Positions 50,888 through 59,178 of a stretch of 64,000 bases of DNA are shown here, piece after piece (within the stretch, counting starts at the first letter, position 1; every line of letters starts with the position of its first letter). This DNA comes from CAYLYP01 sp964387795 (lineage in GTDB: Bacteria > Bacteroidota > Bacteroidia > Bacteroidales > UBA7960): the NCBI GenBank assembly GCA_964387795.1, contig CAYLYP010000010.1, forward strand, positions 1 to 64,000. Direction: 5' to 3'. Under the pieces are notes generated by a model. It did no database searches. It saw only the letters and a program-made list of their open reading frames with translations, and was not told the DNA's origin. Both the position numbers and the translations under genes were made by a program.

Positions 50888-52087
50888 ATGAAAACATTTG
50901 TTTTTAGAATGAGATTCATTCTCTTCTCTTCTCTTCTCTTCTCTTCTCTTCTCTTCTCTTCTCTTCTCTTCTCTAGTTGCGAGAAAGAAAACCCTGCATC
51001 GTTTGAGATAAACAATGATGCAATCCTTACCCATGAAGATGCAATTCTTAAGAAAAAATTGCATGAAGCCTCACTAATAATGGTGGAATTAATAAACAAA
51101 CCTGAAATTTACAAGGAGATTTGTCAGTTGGCATCAGAAAAGCATGATTTTAACGAAGTGTCGTTTAAAAGTCTTGCAAGTTCAGATGAGGTAAAAAGTA
51201 ATGAAGGTAGTTTTGTTTTTAGTTCATTAAAGCAATCTCTGCAGGAGAAAATTGCAAATGAAAAAAGTTCAGATCCGATTGAGGATTTAATGCAGTATTT
51301 AATCGATAATGATTGTTATTTGTATTCACCCTATCCTTTAGAATGGTATCCTGAAGATAAACAGGAATTTACAATTGCTGCGCATCCAATAGACAATGAT
51401 GAAGAAGGTATTGGTTATTTTAATGGGGAAGAGGTTATTGTTAATGAGGAGTATGCAATTGAAAACCCTGTGTTATTGATTTTACCTGGTTATACTGCTG
51501 CATTTGCTCCTGGTGGTGGAGGTACTGGTCCTGCTCCTGGTGGTGGTGGTACTGGTGTTGGTGCTGATCCCATTTATGAAGTTAAGGTTCATAAAGTATG
51601 GTGTGATACTAAACCTGGATTATTTGAAGGAGATGTTGAAATGAACTTTTTTAGGGGTACTCCTCATAGTGCAACATCTGGTTCATGGCAAAATCAAATA
51701 CAGTATAAACATGAAAGAAAGTATATTAAAAAAGCAGAAAAGGATCCAGATTCTCCTGAAGCATGGAAAACTGTTAATGTTCTTTTTGATTCAGATTGGT
51801 ATCCTCAAAAAGAGCAACAGGTAATTGTTTGTTTTGATTACGACTGGACGTCAAGAGTTAAAAAAATTAAAGGTTCAGTTAAATGGAAAGATATCAACGT
51901 TTCAGTTGAGTTTGAACTTGATGAGCAAGAATACAAGGGATTTCTCTTTGGAAAGCTGGAATGGGATAGAGATTATTTTTATAATACTCAAAATAATCCA
52001 TCTCCCAACGATGAGATGCTTGATGGCTTGGTAGTCAGAAGTCTGGGCAGTGTTAAGTTTACTTGCGAGTCAAGGACAATTCAATAA
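50888..52087 (+). CDS. Lipoprotein with pentamer-repeat signal peptide, probably phase variable
   Basis: The 399-residue product begins MKTFVFRMRFILFSSLLFSS; its hydrophobic core is three copies of LFSSL followed by LFSSC, making Cys31 the lipidated residue. Acidic residues follow (CEKEN), which in some Bacteroidota promote surface export. The core is coded by ten CTCTT units (50921-50970). One unit fewer gives an immediate TAG; one more gives a TGA-free frame that stops within about 12 codons, so expression would switch on and off by slippage. The mature part has an acidic helical region, a linker made of two PGGGGTG units (about 208-224) and a C-terminal beta-rich domain of about 170 residues that I do not recognise. 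Two barrel-like genes follow on the same strand. The region is AT-rich compared with its neighbours. Confidence 0.85.
   Translation: MKTFVFRMRFILFSSLLFSSLLFSSLLFSSCEKENPASFEINNDAILTHEDAILKKKLHEASLIMVELINKPEIYKEICQLASEKHDFNEVSFKSLASSDEVKSNEGSFVFSSLKQSLQEKIANEKSSDPIEDLMQYLIDNDCYLYSPYPLEWYPEDKQEFTIAAHPIDNDEEGIGYFNGEEVIVNEEYAIENPVLLILPGYTAAFAPGGGGTGPAPGGGGTGVGADPIYEVKVHKVWCDTKPGLFEGDVEMNFFRGTPHSATSGSWQNQIQYKHERKYIKKAEKDPDSPEAWKTVNVLFDSDWYPQKEQQVIVCFDYDWTSRVKKIKGSVKWKDINVSVEFELDEQEYKGFLFGKLEWDRDYFYNTQNNPSPNDEMLDGLVVRSLGSVKFTCESRTIQ
50921..50974 (+). repeat. Pentanucleotide CTCTT repeat (ten full copies)
   Basis: Ten perfect CTCTT units and a partial CTCT lie in frame in the signal-peptide region of the lipoprotein gene. 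Five is not a multiple of three, so any single-unit change shifts the frame. Confidence 0.97.
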
Positions 52088-52150
52088 TCTTATTTATTGT
52101 TCCTTCGTTGAAAAGGCGGAGGAACAATTTATTATCAAAAAACAAAAAAA

Positions 52151-52819
52151 ATGAAAGAGAAGCTTTTATTTGTGGTTTTTATTTTATTGATGGTTACTCC
52201 CGGGTATTGCCTTCAAAAACCAAACACACGTAAATACTTTGTGAGTGTTGGTCGAAGTTTTGATTTTGCTAAAAATAGCATGTACGGCTATCGTGATACA
52301 AAGTCGGACAAGATTTCAAGAATGAAAATACCTGGATTTAGTTTTGGTATGAAGTCTGGTTATTGGGGGGGGAGAATAAATTATGAAATATACCGAAACT
52401 CTTTTTACCGGCTTGTAATACCAGAAATAGATCAATATGCTCCGGAAATGGCACAGGGATTTTCTCTTGGAGTATTGGGTGAAGTAACACCTTTGAAATT
52501 TGGTGGTTTAAGTATTTCAATTATTGGAGGCCCTGTTTACGGTCGGATGAAATATCTTAACAGCATTGATGGATATGCCATTATGGAGAATGGCAGGATT
52601 TCCCATTGGCAAAAATATGTAACCCATAACCTTTATGGGTGGGCATTTTGCTTTGGTGGCGAATTTTTATATCAAACAAAAAGGAATGTTTTCTTTTTTA
52701 CAGGCTTTCGTTTTGATAGTTATAAGGTAAGAGAGGATGAGTATGAAAAAAGAACAAATATGCCATCTGTGATATTGACAAATATAGGTATTGGATACAG
52801 TTTTAAATCAAAAAAGTAA
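52151..52819 (+). CDS. Probable outer-membrane protein of unknown function
   Basis: The 222-residue product has a signal peptide (MKEKLLFVVFILLMVTPGYC) whose Cys20 is probably not a lipobox. The mature part is rich in Gly and aromatic residues in strand-like segments (YFVSVGRSFDF, GFSFGMKSGYWGGRINYEIY, LSISIIGGPVYG, VFFFTGFRFDSY, ILTNIGIGYSF) and ends in a charged KSKK. A barrel is likely. It follows the phase-variable lipoprotein by 63 bp and precedes the next gene by 4 bp, so the three probably form an operon. Confidence 0.7.
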   Translation: MKEKLLFVVFILLMVTPGYCLQKPNTRKYFVSVGRSFDFAKNSMYGYRDTKSDKISRMKIPGFSFGMKSGYWGGRINYEIYRNSFYRLVIPEIDQYAPEMAQGFSLGVLGEVTPLKFGGLSISIIGGPVYGRMKYLNSIDGYAIMENGRISHWQKYVTHNLYGWAFCFGGEFLYQTKRNVFFFTGFRFDSYKVREDEYEKRTNMPSVILTNIGIGYSFKSKK

Positions 52820-52823
52820 TCAA

Positions 52824-53429
52824 ATGAAGCGTTTATTAATTTGTTTTTTTATTGTTGGTTCCTTATTGGAACTTCAAGGGCAGGATGTTATTACAAATCA
52901 GTCTTCTGACAAGAATCATCTAAGGTTTGGATTGGGATATTTTGGAGATTATTTGTATTTTAATGATGAAGGTTTCCCTCCTCCAGGTCTTTGTTTATGG
53001 ATTGAAGGCGGAAGGAAGCTAAAAACAGGTTTTTATGTTAATGCAAAGGTTTCATTTGCAATTGTTAGTTCTGAATTTAAGAATAGTAAAAATATAGATG
53101 GCCAGAACAGACATACTGTATATACATGTTGGGTTGCAAATTTTTCAAGGCCTTTTTCCCTGGGTAAAGGCCATTACATTGATCCGTCTTTGGGTATGTT
53201 ATTGAGGTCATGGTGGTCATTTTATCCAAGATTGGAAAATATCCAGGGAGAACAAGTGTTATTAACAGGAAGTGGTACTACGTATGATTTTGGTTTGGAT
53301 TATACTTTGTCCTACTATTATAAGTTTAATAATGGATTTTATCTTGGTTCTCACTTAGGTGGCTATTATTTGTTTGCACTTGGTCACGAGGGGATTACAT
53401 TTTCTCCTTTAATAGGAGTGAAATTTTAA
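52824..53429 (+). CDS. Probable outer-membrane protein of unknown function
   Basis: The 201-residue product from ATG 52824 has a signal peptide (MKRLLICFFIVGSLLELQGQ). Strand-like segments HLRFGLGYFGDYLYF, GFYVNAKVSFAIV, YDFGLDYTLSYYYKF, FYLGSHLGGYYLF and a terminal FSPLIGVKF indicate a small barrel. An in-frame upstream Met (52791) overlaps the previous gene and lacks a signal peptide, so the later start is chosen. Third gene of the surface-protein island, ending at a hairpin. Confidence 0.72.
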   Translation: MKRLLICFFIVGSLLELQGQDVITNQSSDKNHLRFGLGYFGDYLYFNDEGFPPPGLCLWIEGGRKLKTGFYVNAKVSFAIVSSEFKNSKNIDGQNRHTVYTCWVANFSRPFSLGKGHYIDPSLGMLLRSWWSFYPRLENIQGEQVLLTGSGTTYDFGLDYTLSYYYKFNNGFYLGSHLGGYYLFALGHEGITFSPLIGVKF

Positions 53430-53437
53430 ATGTAAAA

Positions 53438-53463
53438 AACGGATGCATATTACTGCATCCGTT
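53438..53463 (+). terminator. Hairpin after the surface-protein island
   Basis: AACGGATGCA (53438-53447) pairs with TGCATCCGTT (53454-53463), loop TATTAC; a T-rich stretch follows after about 10 nt. Confidence 0.65.
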
Positions 53464-53614
53464 ATCGTATTTATCTTTTTTTAATAAAAGTGTTCAGTTT
53501 GAAAAGTTTCAAATAACATCGAATCTTTGCAATTGAATTCAACCCCTGTTTTTTTTGTGCAGATAATCCAAAGCTTTAATGATTAGTGGTTTGAAAATGA
53601 GAATAATATGTGCC

Positions 53615-55519
53615 CTATTTAGTTTCAGGGTCGCTGTTTTCTTCCTCTTCTGAGTTTTGAGGATTTGACTTTTTCTGTTTGTTTGGGTTTGAAACCTGAA
53701 TGTTGATGTTTGTTTCGTTCAGGACTTTCCCCAATTCCCTAAAGCTTGATTGGATGTCTCTTGATATTTGTTCCCAATCGGCATTCTCTATATTGATTTC
53801 AATTTGTTGGATTTCTTCGTTCGCAATGTTGATGCTGTTTTGAAATTCTTCGCTCTGGAAGAACTCCTGGATAGTTTGTGCTGCGCGTTCGAATTCCTGG
53901 CTTGAAACATGGATGGTGCAGTTTGGGTTGGATGGTGTAACTTCTAATTCTTCAAGAGCTTCATTTATTTCGCGTGAAGCTTCCTGCATATCCCTCCTGA
54001 TTTCAGCATTACGGATTTCATTTCTTATTTCATGCCTTACTTCTCTTCTGGCTTCCCTGATATCCTGTTGTGCTTCGCGATATTCTTCTTCGGTCATTAA
54101 GCCTCTCAGTGCTTCAATTGTAGAGCCAGCAATGGAAATTGCAACATCTGCAACGTTTATTGAAAGATCAGTGACAGCAATAACGGATTCAGATAGTGCA
54201 ATGGCAGCATCATCAATTGCTATTTTTATTTCTTCTTTTTCTTCAGGGGAAAGGTCTTGCCAGGCAACCACTTTGCCATTGTCAAGGGTGATATTTGAAC
54301 TTTCAAGGTACTGATAGGTTGAATCGGTGTACCAGTGTTGATTGTTACGGGTAATGGTGTCATTGGAAGGGCTGTTTGTTCCCTTTGATGGTTTTGGTGC
54401 ATTCGAGGTTAATGATGCCTTTGAAAGATTGCTGTTGGAGGAGCCGGTTGGGTATGACAACTCAAATGGTTCCCTTGTGATATGGTTGAATGGGCTTTTG
54501 GGGCTGATCCATGCAACTGAAATACAAGCTCCGCAAATGATTATTGCAGCAGCAATTTTCTGACCGGTGTTGGCTTTTACTTGTTTCATAAACATGATGT
54601 TTTTGATTCGTGATAACAGATGGTTTTTAGAGTTGGTGGCCGCTAAAGACGGCCTTAGGGTTTTATTGGGTTGGGATGAAATGTTCATAAGTGCCTGTGC
54701 ATAATTCAGGGGCGCTTCGGTATGGCCAACAACCAATAGGTCAACACAGTTTTCCCTTTCAGCCCTGATGTACCTGCTAATAAGCCAGGTGGCAGGATGG
54801 AAGAACAGTATGACTTCAAAGAAGTTTTGAATGAAGTTGATCCAATGGTCGTTGCGTTTGATATGAAACATTTCGTGAAGCAAGAGTGCTTCTGTTTGTT
54901 CGGTGCTAAGGCCATTAATCATCCCAAGGGGGATGAGGATAACAGGTTTGATGAAACCCCAGACAGCAGGTGTGCTTATATAAGCACTTTGGATGATTGG
55001 GGTCGTAGGCGACAGGCCTGTTTTGCCTAGCAGGGTATTTATCTTATCCAGCCATTGCTGAGGTAATGCCTGGGCATGTTTTTTTGAGAGACGTGAGAAA
55101 TGAAAGTAGGTAAGTGAGCCTTTGACTGAAAGGAGGACAAGGCCTATTAGGTAAATCCAAAAGATTAATGGGGTATAGGCTTCAATTTGTTTCAACTGAA
55201 AAGGGTAGGATTTATTAAGGAGATAATAATCCTGGGAACCGCTTGTTGTAAGTTGTTGGTTTGCCACTTCAATAGAAACAATACGCCCGGCCTGGTGATA
55301 GATTTCAAATTGCTGCCAGAAGGTAATCCCGAAAAGGACAGGCAAAGTAAGAAAAGCAGCCACAGAAACTTTATATCTTATAGAAGGGCCTGCATTTTTT
55401 AAAAAAGCAATTGTTATTTTCCAAAGGATAAAAACAAGGATGAATTGCCACAGTGCATGAAGCAATGTCCAGCCCAGTGCATTCATCACCGGATGGACCA
55501 GATAAGGGGTAATGCTCAT
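53615..55519 (-). CDS. BlaR1/MecR1-type M56 membrane metallopeptidase
   Basis: The 634-residue product has four membrane helices (about 15-40, 50-68, 112-135, 315-335) and the cytoplasmic zinc site HEMFH (215-219; EALLLHEMFHIKRNDHW) with the downstream glutamate in RAERENCVDLL (about 257). The extracytoplasmic C-terminal 300 residues are not a penicillin-binding sensor but a charged helical region (EIRNEIRNAEIRRDMQEASR) with Asn/Glu-rich tail. In BlaR1-type systems the protease inactivates the BlaI repressor on signal. The 4-nt overlap with the repressor gene supports this pairing. The inducer is unknown and need not be a beta-lactam. Confidence 0.88.
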   Translation of the reverse strand: MSITPYLVHPVMNALGWTLLHALWQFILVFILWKITIAFLKNAGPSIRYKVSVAAFLTLPVLFGITFWQQFEIYHQAGRIVSIEVANQQLTTSGSQDYYLLNKSYPFQLKQIEAYTPLIFWIYLIGLVLLSVKGSLTYFHFSRLSKKHAQALPQQWLDKINTLLGKTGLSPTTPIIQSAYISTPAVWGFIKPVILIPLGMINGLSTEQTEALLLHEMFHIKRNDHWINFIQNFFEVILFFHPATWLISRYIRAERENCVDLLVVGHTEAPLNYAQALMNISSQPNKTLRPSLAATNSKNHLLSRIKNIMFMKQVKANTGQKIAAAIIICGACISVAWISPKSPFNHITREPFELSYPTGSSNSNLSKASLTSNAPKPSKGTNSPSNDTITRNNQHWYTDSTYQYLESSNITLDNGKVVAWQDLSPEEKEEIKIAIDDAAIALSESVIAVTDLSINVADVAISIAGSTIEALRGLMTEEEYREAQQDIREARREVRHEIRNEIRNAEIRRDMQEASREINEALEELEVTPSNPNCTIHVSSQEFERAAQTIQEFFQSEEFQNSINIANEEIQQIEINIENADWEQISRDIQSSFRELGKVLNETNINIQVSNPNKQKKSNPQNSEEEENSDPETK

Positions 55520-55905
55520 AATTCGGGTTTTTCAAATTGTGACAGATAATCTTTAATTTCCTGCAGCTCTTCCCGGGAGGGCTGGTGGCTGTTAAGGGCA
55601 CCAATAACCATGCGACTGGCTGAACCACTAAAAAGGCCATTGAGCATCTTTTTTAAATAGATGCCCTGGGTCTTTTCCTGACTGATGGTTGGGATATAAA
55701 CATGTTGGCGTTGGCTTGTATCGCGGCTTAGAATATTTTTTTCGGCCATGATTTGCATCAGCTTTAAAGTGGTGGTGTAACCCACATCTTTGCTTTTTGA
55801 GATATAATCATGTACGTCCCTTACTGTTGAAGGGCCTTTTTCCCAGAGTACCTGGAGGATTTCCAGTTCAGCTTCTGTTGGCTGGTATAATTTATCTTTT
55901 TCCAT
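55516..55905 (-). CDS. BlaI/MecI/CopY-family repressor
   Basis: The 129-residue product has the winged-helix domain of the family (LYQPTEAELEILQVLWEKGP, STVRDVHDYI, GYTTTLKLMQIMAEKNILSR) and a C-terminal dimerisation helix (about 75-125). It would bind the twin operators just upstream and repress its own operon with the M56 protease. The protease gene starts 4 nt inside its end. Confidence 0.93.
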   Translation of the reverse strand: MEKDKLYQPTEAELEILQVLWEKGPSTVRDVHDYISKSKDVGYTTTLKLMQIMAEKNILSRDTSQRQHVYIPTISQEKTQGIYLKKMLNGLFSGSASRMVIGALNSHQPSREELQEIKDYLSQFEKPEL

Positions 55906-55906
55906 A

Positions 55907-55956
55907 TACGAATTGTTTCGTAGGCAAATATAATACGAATTGTTTCGTAATGCAAA
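55907..55956 (-). promoter_or_regulatory. Autoregulated promoter with twin BlaI-type operators
   Basis: The 16-mer TACGAATTGTTTCGTA occurs twice, at 55907-55922 and 55934-55949, 27 bp apart. Each is a palindrome TACGAA-N4-TTCGTA. On the minus strand the -33 box TTTG (55956-55953) and the -7 box TATATTTG (55932-55925) are separated by 20 nt; the first operator fills the spacer and the second covers the start-site and leader. A dimeric repressor bound to both would block polymerase. Confidence 0.85.
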
Positions 55957-56050
55957 TTTTTATGCAAAAAAAAATCAGGAATAGAATAAAGAGGAGGGGG
56001 AGAAGGATAGAGATATGAACAATAACAGGGGAAACAGAAGGTATGATTGA

Positions 56051-56509
56051 TTAGTTTATGATTGAATCCTTATCTTCTAATGTTGATTTTTCAGCTTCTT
56101 TAGGGATGGTATTTGTTTCATTGCACAGGTCAACCCAGTTGTCGATACGGATTGAAATTGTAACATCCCCGGTGAAATGGAGTGTCCTGTTATTAATTTG
56201 TTCACAGTTGGTATCAGTTTCGGCAGTTTGCCATGAGCCCCTTGTTATTTTAAACTCAGACGAAGGTTTAATCTCTTTAAGGCTCAGGGAATAAACACCA
56301 TTTTTATCTTTTGTAAAACGATAATCAGGATTATTGGGTTCCCAGTCATTAAAGTCACCTGAAATAAAGATGGTATCATTGATGGGAGTTTGGGCAGGTA
56401 TCTGTGTCAGGACAATTTTCACGACGGCTTTATCCTCGTGACGATAGAAATAGCCAACTCCAAGCAATACCAAAAAGAACAGGATAGCAAATGACAGGCG
56501 GTTTTCCAT
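56051..56509 (-). CDS. Membrane-anchored protein with CBM20/CBM48-like domain
   Basis: The 152-residue product has one N-terminal membrane helix (about 5-21) and a beta-sandwich domain with TIFISGDFNDWEPNN, YRFTKDKNGVYSLSL, SEFKITRGSWQTAETD and CEQINNRTLHF. This is the pattern of starch-binding or glycogen-recognition modules (CBM20/CBM48) that in Bacteroidota also precede esterase domains. No enzyme domain is present, so it may bind a glycan or protein at the envelope. It is transcribed alone. Confidence 0.75.
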   Translation of the reverse strand: MENRLSFAILFFLVLLGVGYFYRHEDKAVVKIVLTQIPAQTPINDTIFISGDFNDWEPNNPDYRFTKDKNGVYSLSLKEIKPSSEFKITRGSWQTAETDTNCEQINNRTLHFTGDVTISIRIDNWVDLCNETNTIPKEAEKSTLEDKDSIIN

Positions 56510-56561
56510 GGGGATAGGATTAAAATAATGTCAAAGATAAGGGCAAAAAGTTTAAAATAAA

Positions 56562-56604
56562 ATAAAAAGCCCTGCACATAAAAAAATATGTAACAGGGAC
56601 TTTC
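56562..56604 (-). terminator. Terminator after glnN
   Basis: On the minus strand AGTCCCTGT...CAGGGCT forms a stem with additional A/T pairs in the loop region, followed by TTTTTATTTTATTTT. Confidence 0.7.
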
Positions 56605-56623
56605 ATCAAGCAAGGGAAAAAAA

Positions 56624-58831
56624 TTATCTTATAAAAAGCATTTCGCGATACTTAGGAAGAGGCCACATCTGGTCATCTACAAGGATTTCAAGTTTATCCA
56701 CATGGTACCTTATTTCATGAAAATAAGGTTTTACCTTAGAACAATATGCTTCAGCTCTTTGGCAGATGTCACTAATTTGATTGGCTTTTTTTCGCTCAGC
56801 TATCATAAGCGAGATATTATTACGGATGGCAGCAATATGCTCTGCGATTTTAGAAATGGTATATATCATTGCATCGGCATGTTCACTTCCTGTAACATCA
56901 AGTAAGATTTCGCGGATCCCTTTAACGTTTTCGATGAGGATGTTTTGGTATTTTATGGCCGTAGGGATGATGTGGTTGCCTGAAATATCGGCTAAAACCC
57001 TTGATTCGATTTGGATTACCTTGGCATAGTTTTCAAGGCGTATTTCATAACGGGCATAAAGCTCTTTGTTTGTAAAAACGCCATTATCTTCAAAAAGCCT
57101 GATTGACTTCTCATAGATATATGCTTTAAGGGCTTCGGGAGTGGTTTTAAAGTTTGAAAGACCTCTTTTTTCAGCTTCTTTAACCCATTCTTCGCTATAT
57201 CCGTTCCCCTCGAAGAGGATATTTGAAGAGCTTTTAATATATGACCTTAATACTTTAAAGATTGCTTCATCCTTATCGAACCCTTTTTCGATGAATGATT
57301 CAACTTCAGTTTTAAATTCCCTGAGTTGGTTGGCAAGGATGGTGTTAAGGACAATCATTGCAGGGCCACAATTGGCAGAGGAGCCCACTGCACGGAATTC
57401 AAACTTATTCCCTGTAAAGGCCATGGGCGAAGTCCTGTTCCTGTCAGTATTATCTGGGATAATCTGTGGGATTTTCCCTATATTAAGTTTGAGTTCTGTT
57501 TTTTCATCCGGGGTCATCTTTTCATCCTTGACCTTATTTACAATTTCTTCCATAATCCGGGTAAGCTGGCTTCCAATAAACATTGAAATGATTGCAGGAG
57601 GGGCTTCATTGGCACCCAGACGGTGGTCGTTCCCTGCGTTTGCAATAGCAGCCCTAAGCAGGTCGGCATGTTCATAAACAGATTTAATGATGTTGATGAA
57701 GAAAGTGAGGAAGAGGAGGTTGGTTTTGGGAGTATGCCCCGGACTGAGGAGGTTCTTCCCTGTATTGGTGGCCAATGACCAATTGTTATGTTTGCCGGAG
57801 CCATTTACACCTTCAAAAGGCTTTTCATGAAACAATACTTTAAAATGGTGTTTGCGGGCTGTTTTTTTCATGACTACCATCACCAATTGGTTATGGTCAA
57901 CGGCAATATTTGCTTCTTCATAAACGGGAGCAAGCTCAAACTGATTAGGTGCAACTTCGTTATGGCGTGTTTTAACAGGTATTCCTAATTTCCATGCTTC
58001 TTCTTCGAATTCTTTCATGAAAGCAGTTACCCTTTGAGGGATAGAACCAAAATAATGGTCTTCAAGTTGTTGCCCTTTTGCAGCAAGGTGGCCTGTAAGT
58101 GTCCTGCCTGTGAGCACCAGGTCAGGCCTTGCATAATAAAGAGCCCTGTCGATAAGAAAGTATTCCTGTTCCCAGCCTAATGTTGGGAATACACGGGTGA
58201 CATTACGATCAAAGTATTGGCATACTTCGGTTGCTATCTTATCTATTGCACTGATGCTTCTGAGCAAGGGCGTTTTGTAATCAAGCGCTTCGCCATTGTA
58301 AGATACAAATATCGTAGGGATACAAAGGGTTCCATCCATGATAAAGGCTGGGGAAGAAGGGTCCCAGGCAGAATAGCCCCTGGCTTCAAATGTATTTCTA
58401 AGGCCGCCGGATGGGAAACTTGATGCATCTGGCTCCTGTTGGACCAATTGTGCCCCATCAAACTGTTCAATGGAAACATTGGCTTCAAGAGGGGTGAAAA
58501 AGGCGTCATGCTTTTCGGCAGTGGAACCTGTAAGAGGTAAAAACCAATGTGAATAATGGGTAGCACCTTTGCTTATTGCCCAGGCTTTCATGGCTGATGC
58601 TACCTGATCGGAGATGCGTTTGTCTATCTGCTCGGCTTTCTCCATAGTGCCGCTTAAACTGCGGAACACATCATCAGGGAGATACTCGCGCATTACATTT
58701 GGTGAAAAAACATTGCATCCAAAATATTCGGATACTTTGCCATTGGCTCCTTCTTTCTCAAGCTTGGTGCGACTTATGGCTGTTTTTACTGCTTCAAAAC
58801 GAACATTGCTCATGGGATTGAATTTAGTCAT
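56624..58831 (-). CDS. glnN: Glutamine synthetase type III
   Basis: The 735-residue length and sequence identify GSIII, not the 450-residue GSI. Motifs: the GSIII N-terminal signature (KEGANGKVSEYFGCNVF, THYSHWFLPLTGSTAEKHDAF), metal and glutamate-binding region (TRHNEVAPNQFELAP, NGSGKHNNWSL), NDHRLGANEAPPAIIS and RNRTSPMAFTGNKFEFRAVG. It ligates ammonia to glutamate with ATP and is the main GS of many Bacteroidota. The start could be at 58831 or six codons later (MSNVRFEAV). Confidence 0.96.
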   Translation of the reverse strand: MTKFNPMSNVRFEAVKTAISRTKLEKEGANGKVSEYFGCNVFSPNVMREYLPDDVFRSLSGTMEKAEQIDKRISDQVASAMKAWAISKGATHYSHWFLPLTGSTAEKHDAFFTPLEANVSIEQFDGAQLVQQEPDASSFPSGGLRNTFEARGYSAWDPSSPAFIMDGTLCIPTIFVSYNGEALDYKTPLLRSISAIDKIATEVCQYFDRNVTRVFPTLGWEQEYFLIDRALYYARPDLVLTGRTLTGHLAAKGQQLEDHYFGSIPQRVTAFMKEFEEEAWKLGIPVKTRHNEVAPNQFELAPVYEEANIAVDHNQLVMVVMKKTARKHHFKVLFHEKPFEGVNGSGKHNNWSLATNTGKNLLSPGHTPKTNLLFLTFFINIIKSVYEHADLLRAAIANAGNDHRLGANEAPPAIISMFIGSQLTRIMEEIVNKVKDEKMTPDEKTELKLNIGKIPQIIPDNTDRNRTSPMAFTGNKFEFRAVGSSANCGPAMIVLNTILANQLREFKTEVESFIEKGFDKDEAIFKVLRSYIKSSSNILFEGNGYSEEWVKEAEKRGLSNFKTTPEALKAYIYEKSIRLFEDNGVFTNKELYARYEIRLENYAKVIQIESRVLADISGNHIIPTAIKYQNILIENVKGIREILLDVTGSEHADAMIYTISKIAEHIAAIRNNISLMIAERKKANQISDICQRAEAYCSKVKPYFHEIRYHVDKLEILVDDQMWPLPKYREMLFIR

Positions 58832-59088
58832 ACAAAGATATATACTAAAAATATGATTGCTGCAAAAAATGTGTATTATATTTTCAAAATGGTAAAATAA
58901 ATGGGGGTTGATATTGGAAAAAGTGATAAAAAATATTTTGATGCTAAAATTCTTGGGGTATCATAAAAAATAATTACAATTCATAAAAATGCAAGTGCGC
59001 TGCAATGACTTTTTTATCAACAATGTTTTTTATTAATTATAGGCTGGAAGTTTAGGCTTGCTGTTTTAATAGCACATACGCATTATCT
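58832..59088. other. Intergenic region upstream of glnN
   Basis: AT-rich; presumably contains the glnN promoter (minus strand). No repeats or genes recognised. Confidence 0.4.
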
Positions 59089-59178
59089 GCTTCCTTGCCA
59101 TAGGCATATAGTATTATTATACAATTTCGTTTTATATCCTGGCATCTGATACCTTAAGGACTTTTTCAGCAGCCCTTA
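59089..59178. repeat. 90-bp direct repeat, copy A
   Basis: This segment and 62520-62609 align over 90 bp without gaps at roughly 80 % identity by eye (shared blocks GCTTCCTT, ATAGTATTATTATACA, ATCTGATACCTTAA, GACTTTTTCAGCAGC). Copy A covers the last 47 bases of the hydrogenase pseudogene and 43 bases beyond it. Confidence 0.8.

Noticed and set aside
50881..51099. Minus-strand frame with RREEK repeats
   Set aside because: It is the antisense image of the CTCTT repeats in the lipoprotein gene; the plus-strand frame has a signal peptide and lipobox and is clearly the coding one.
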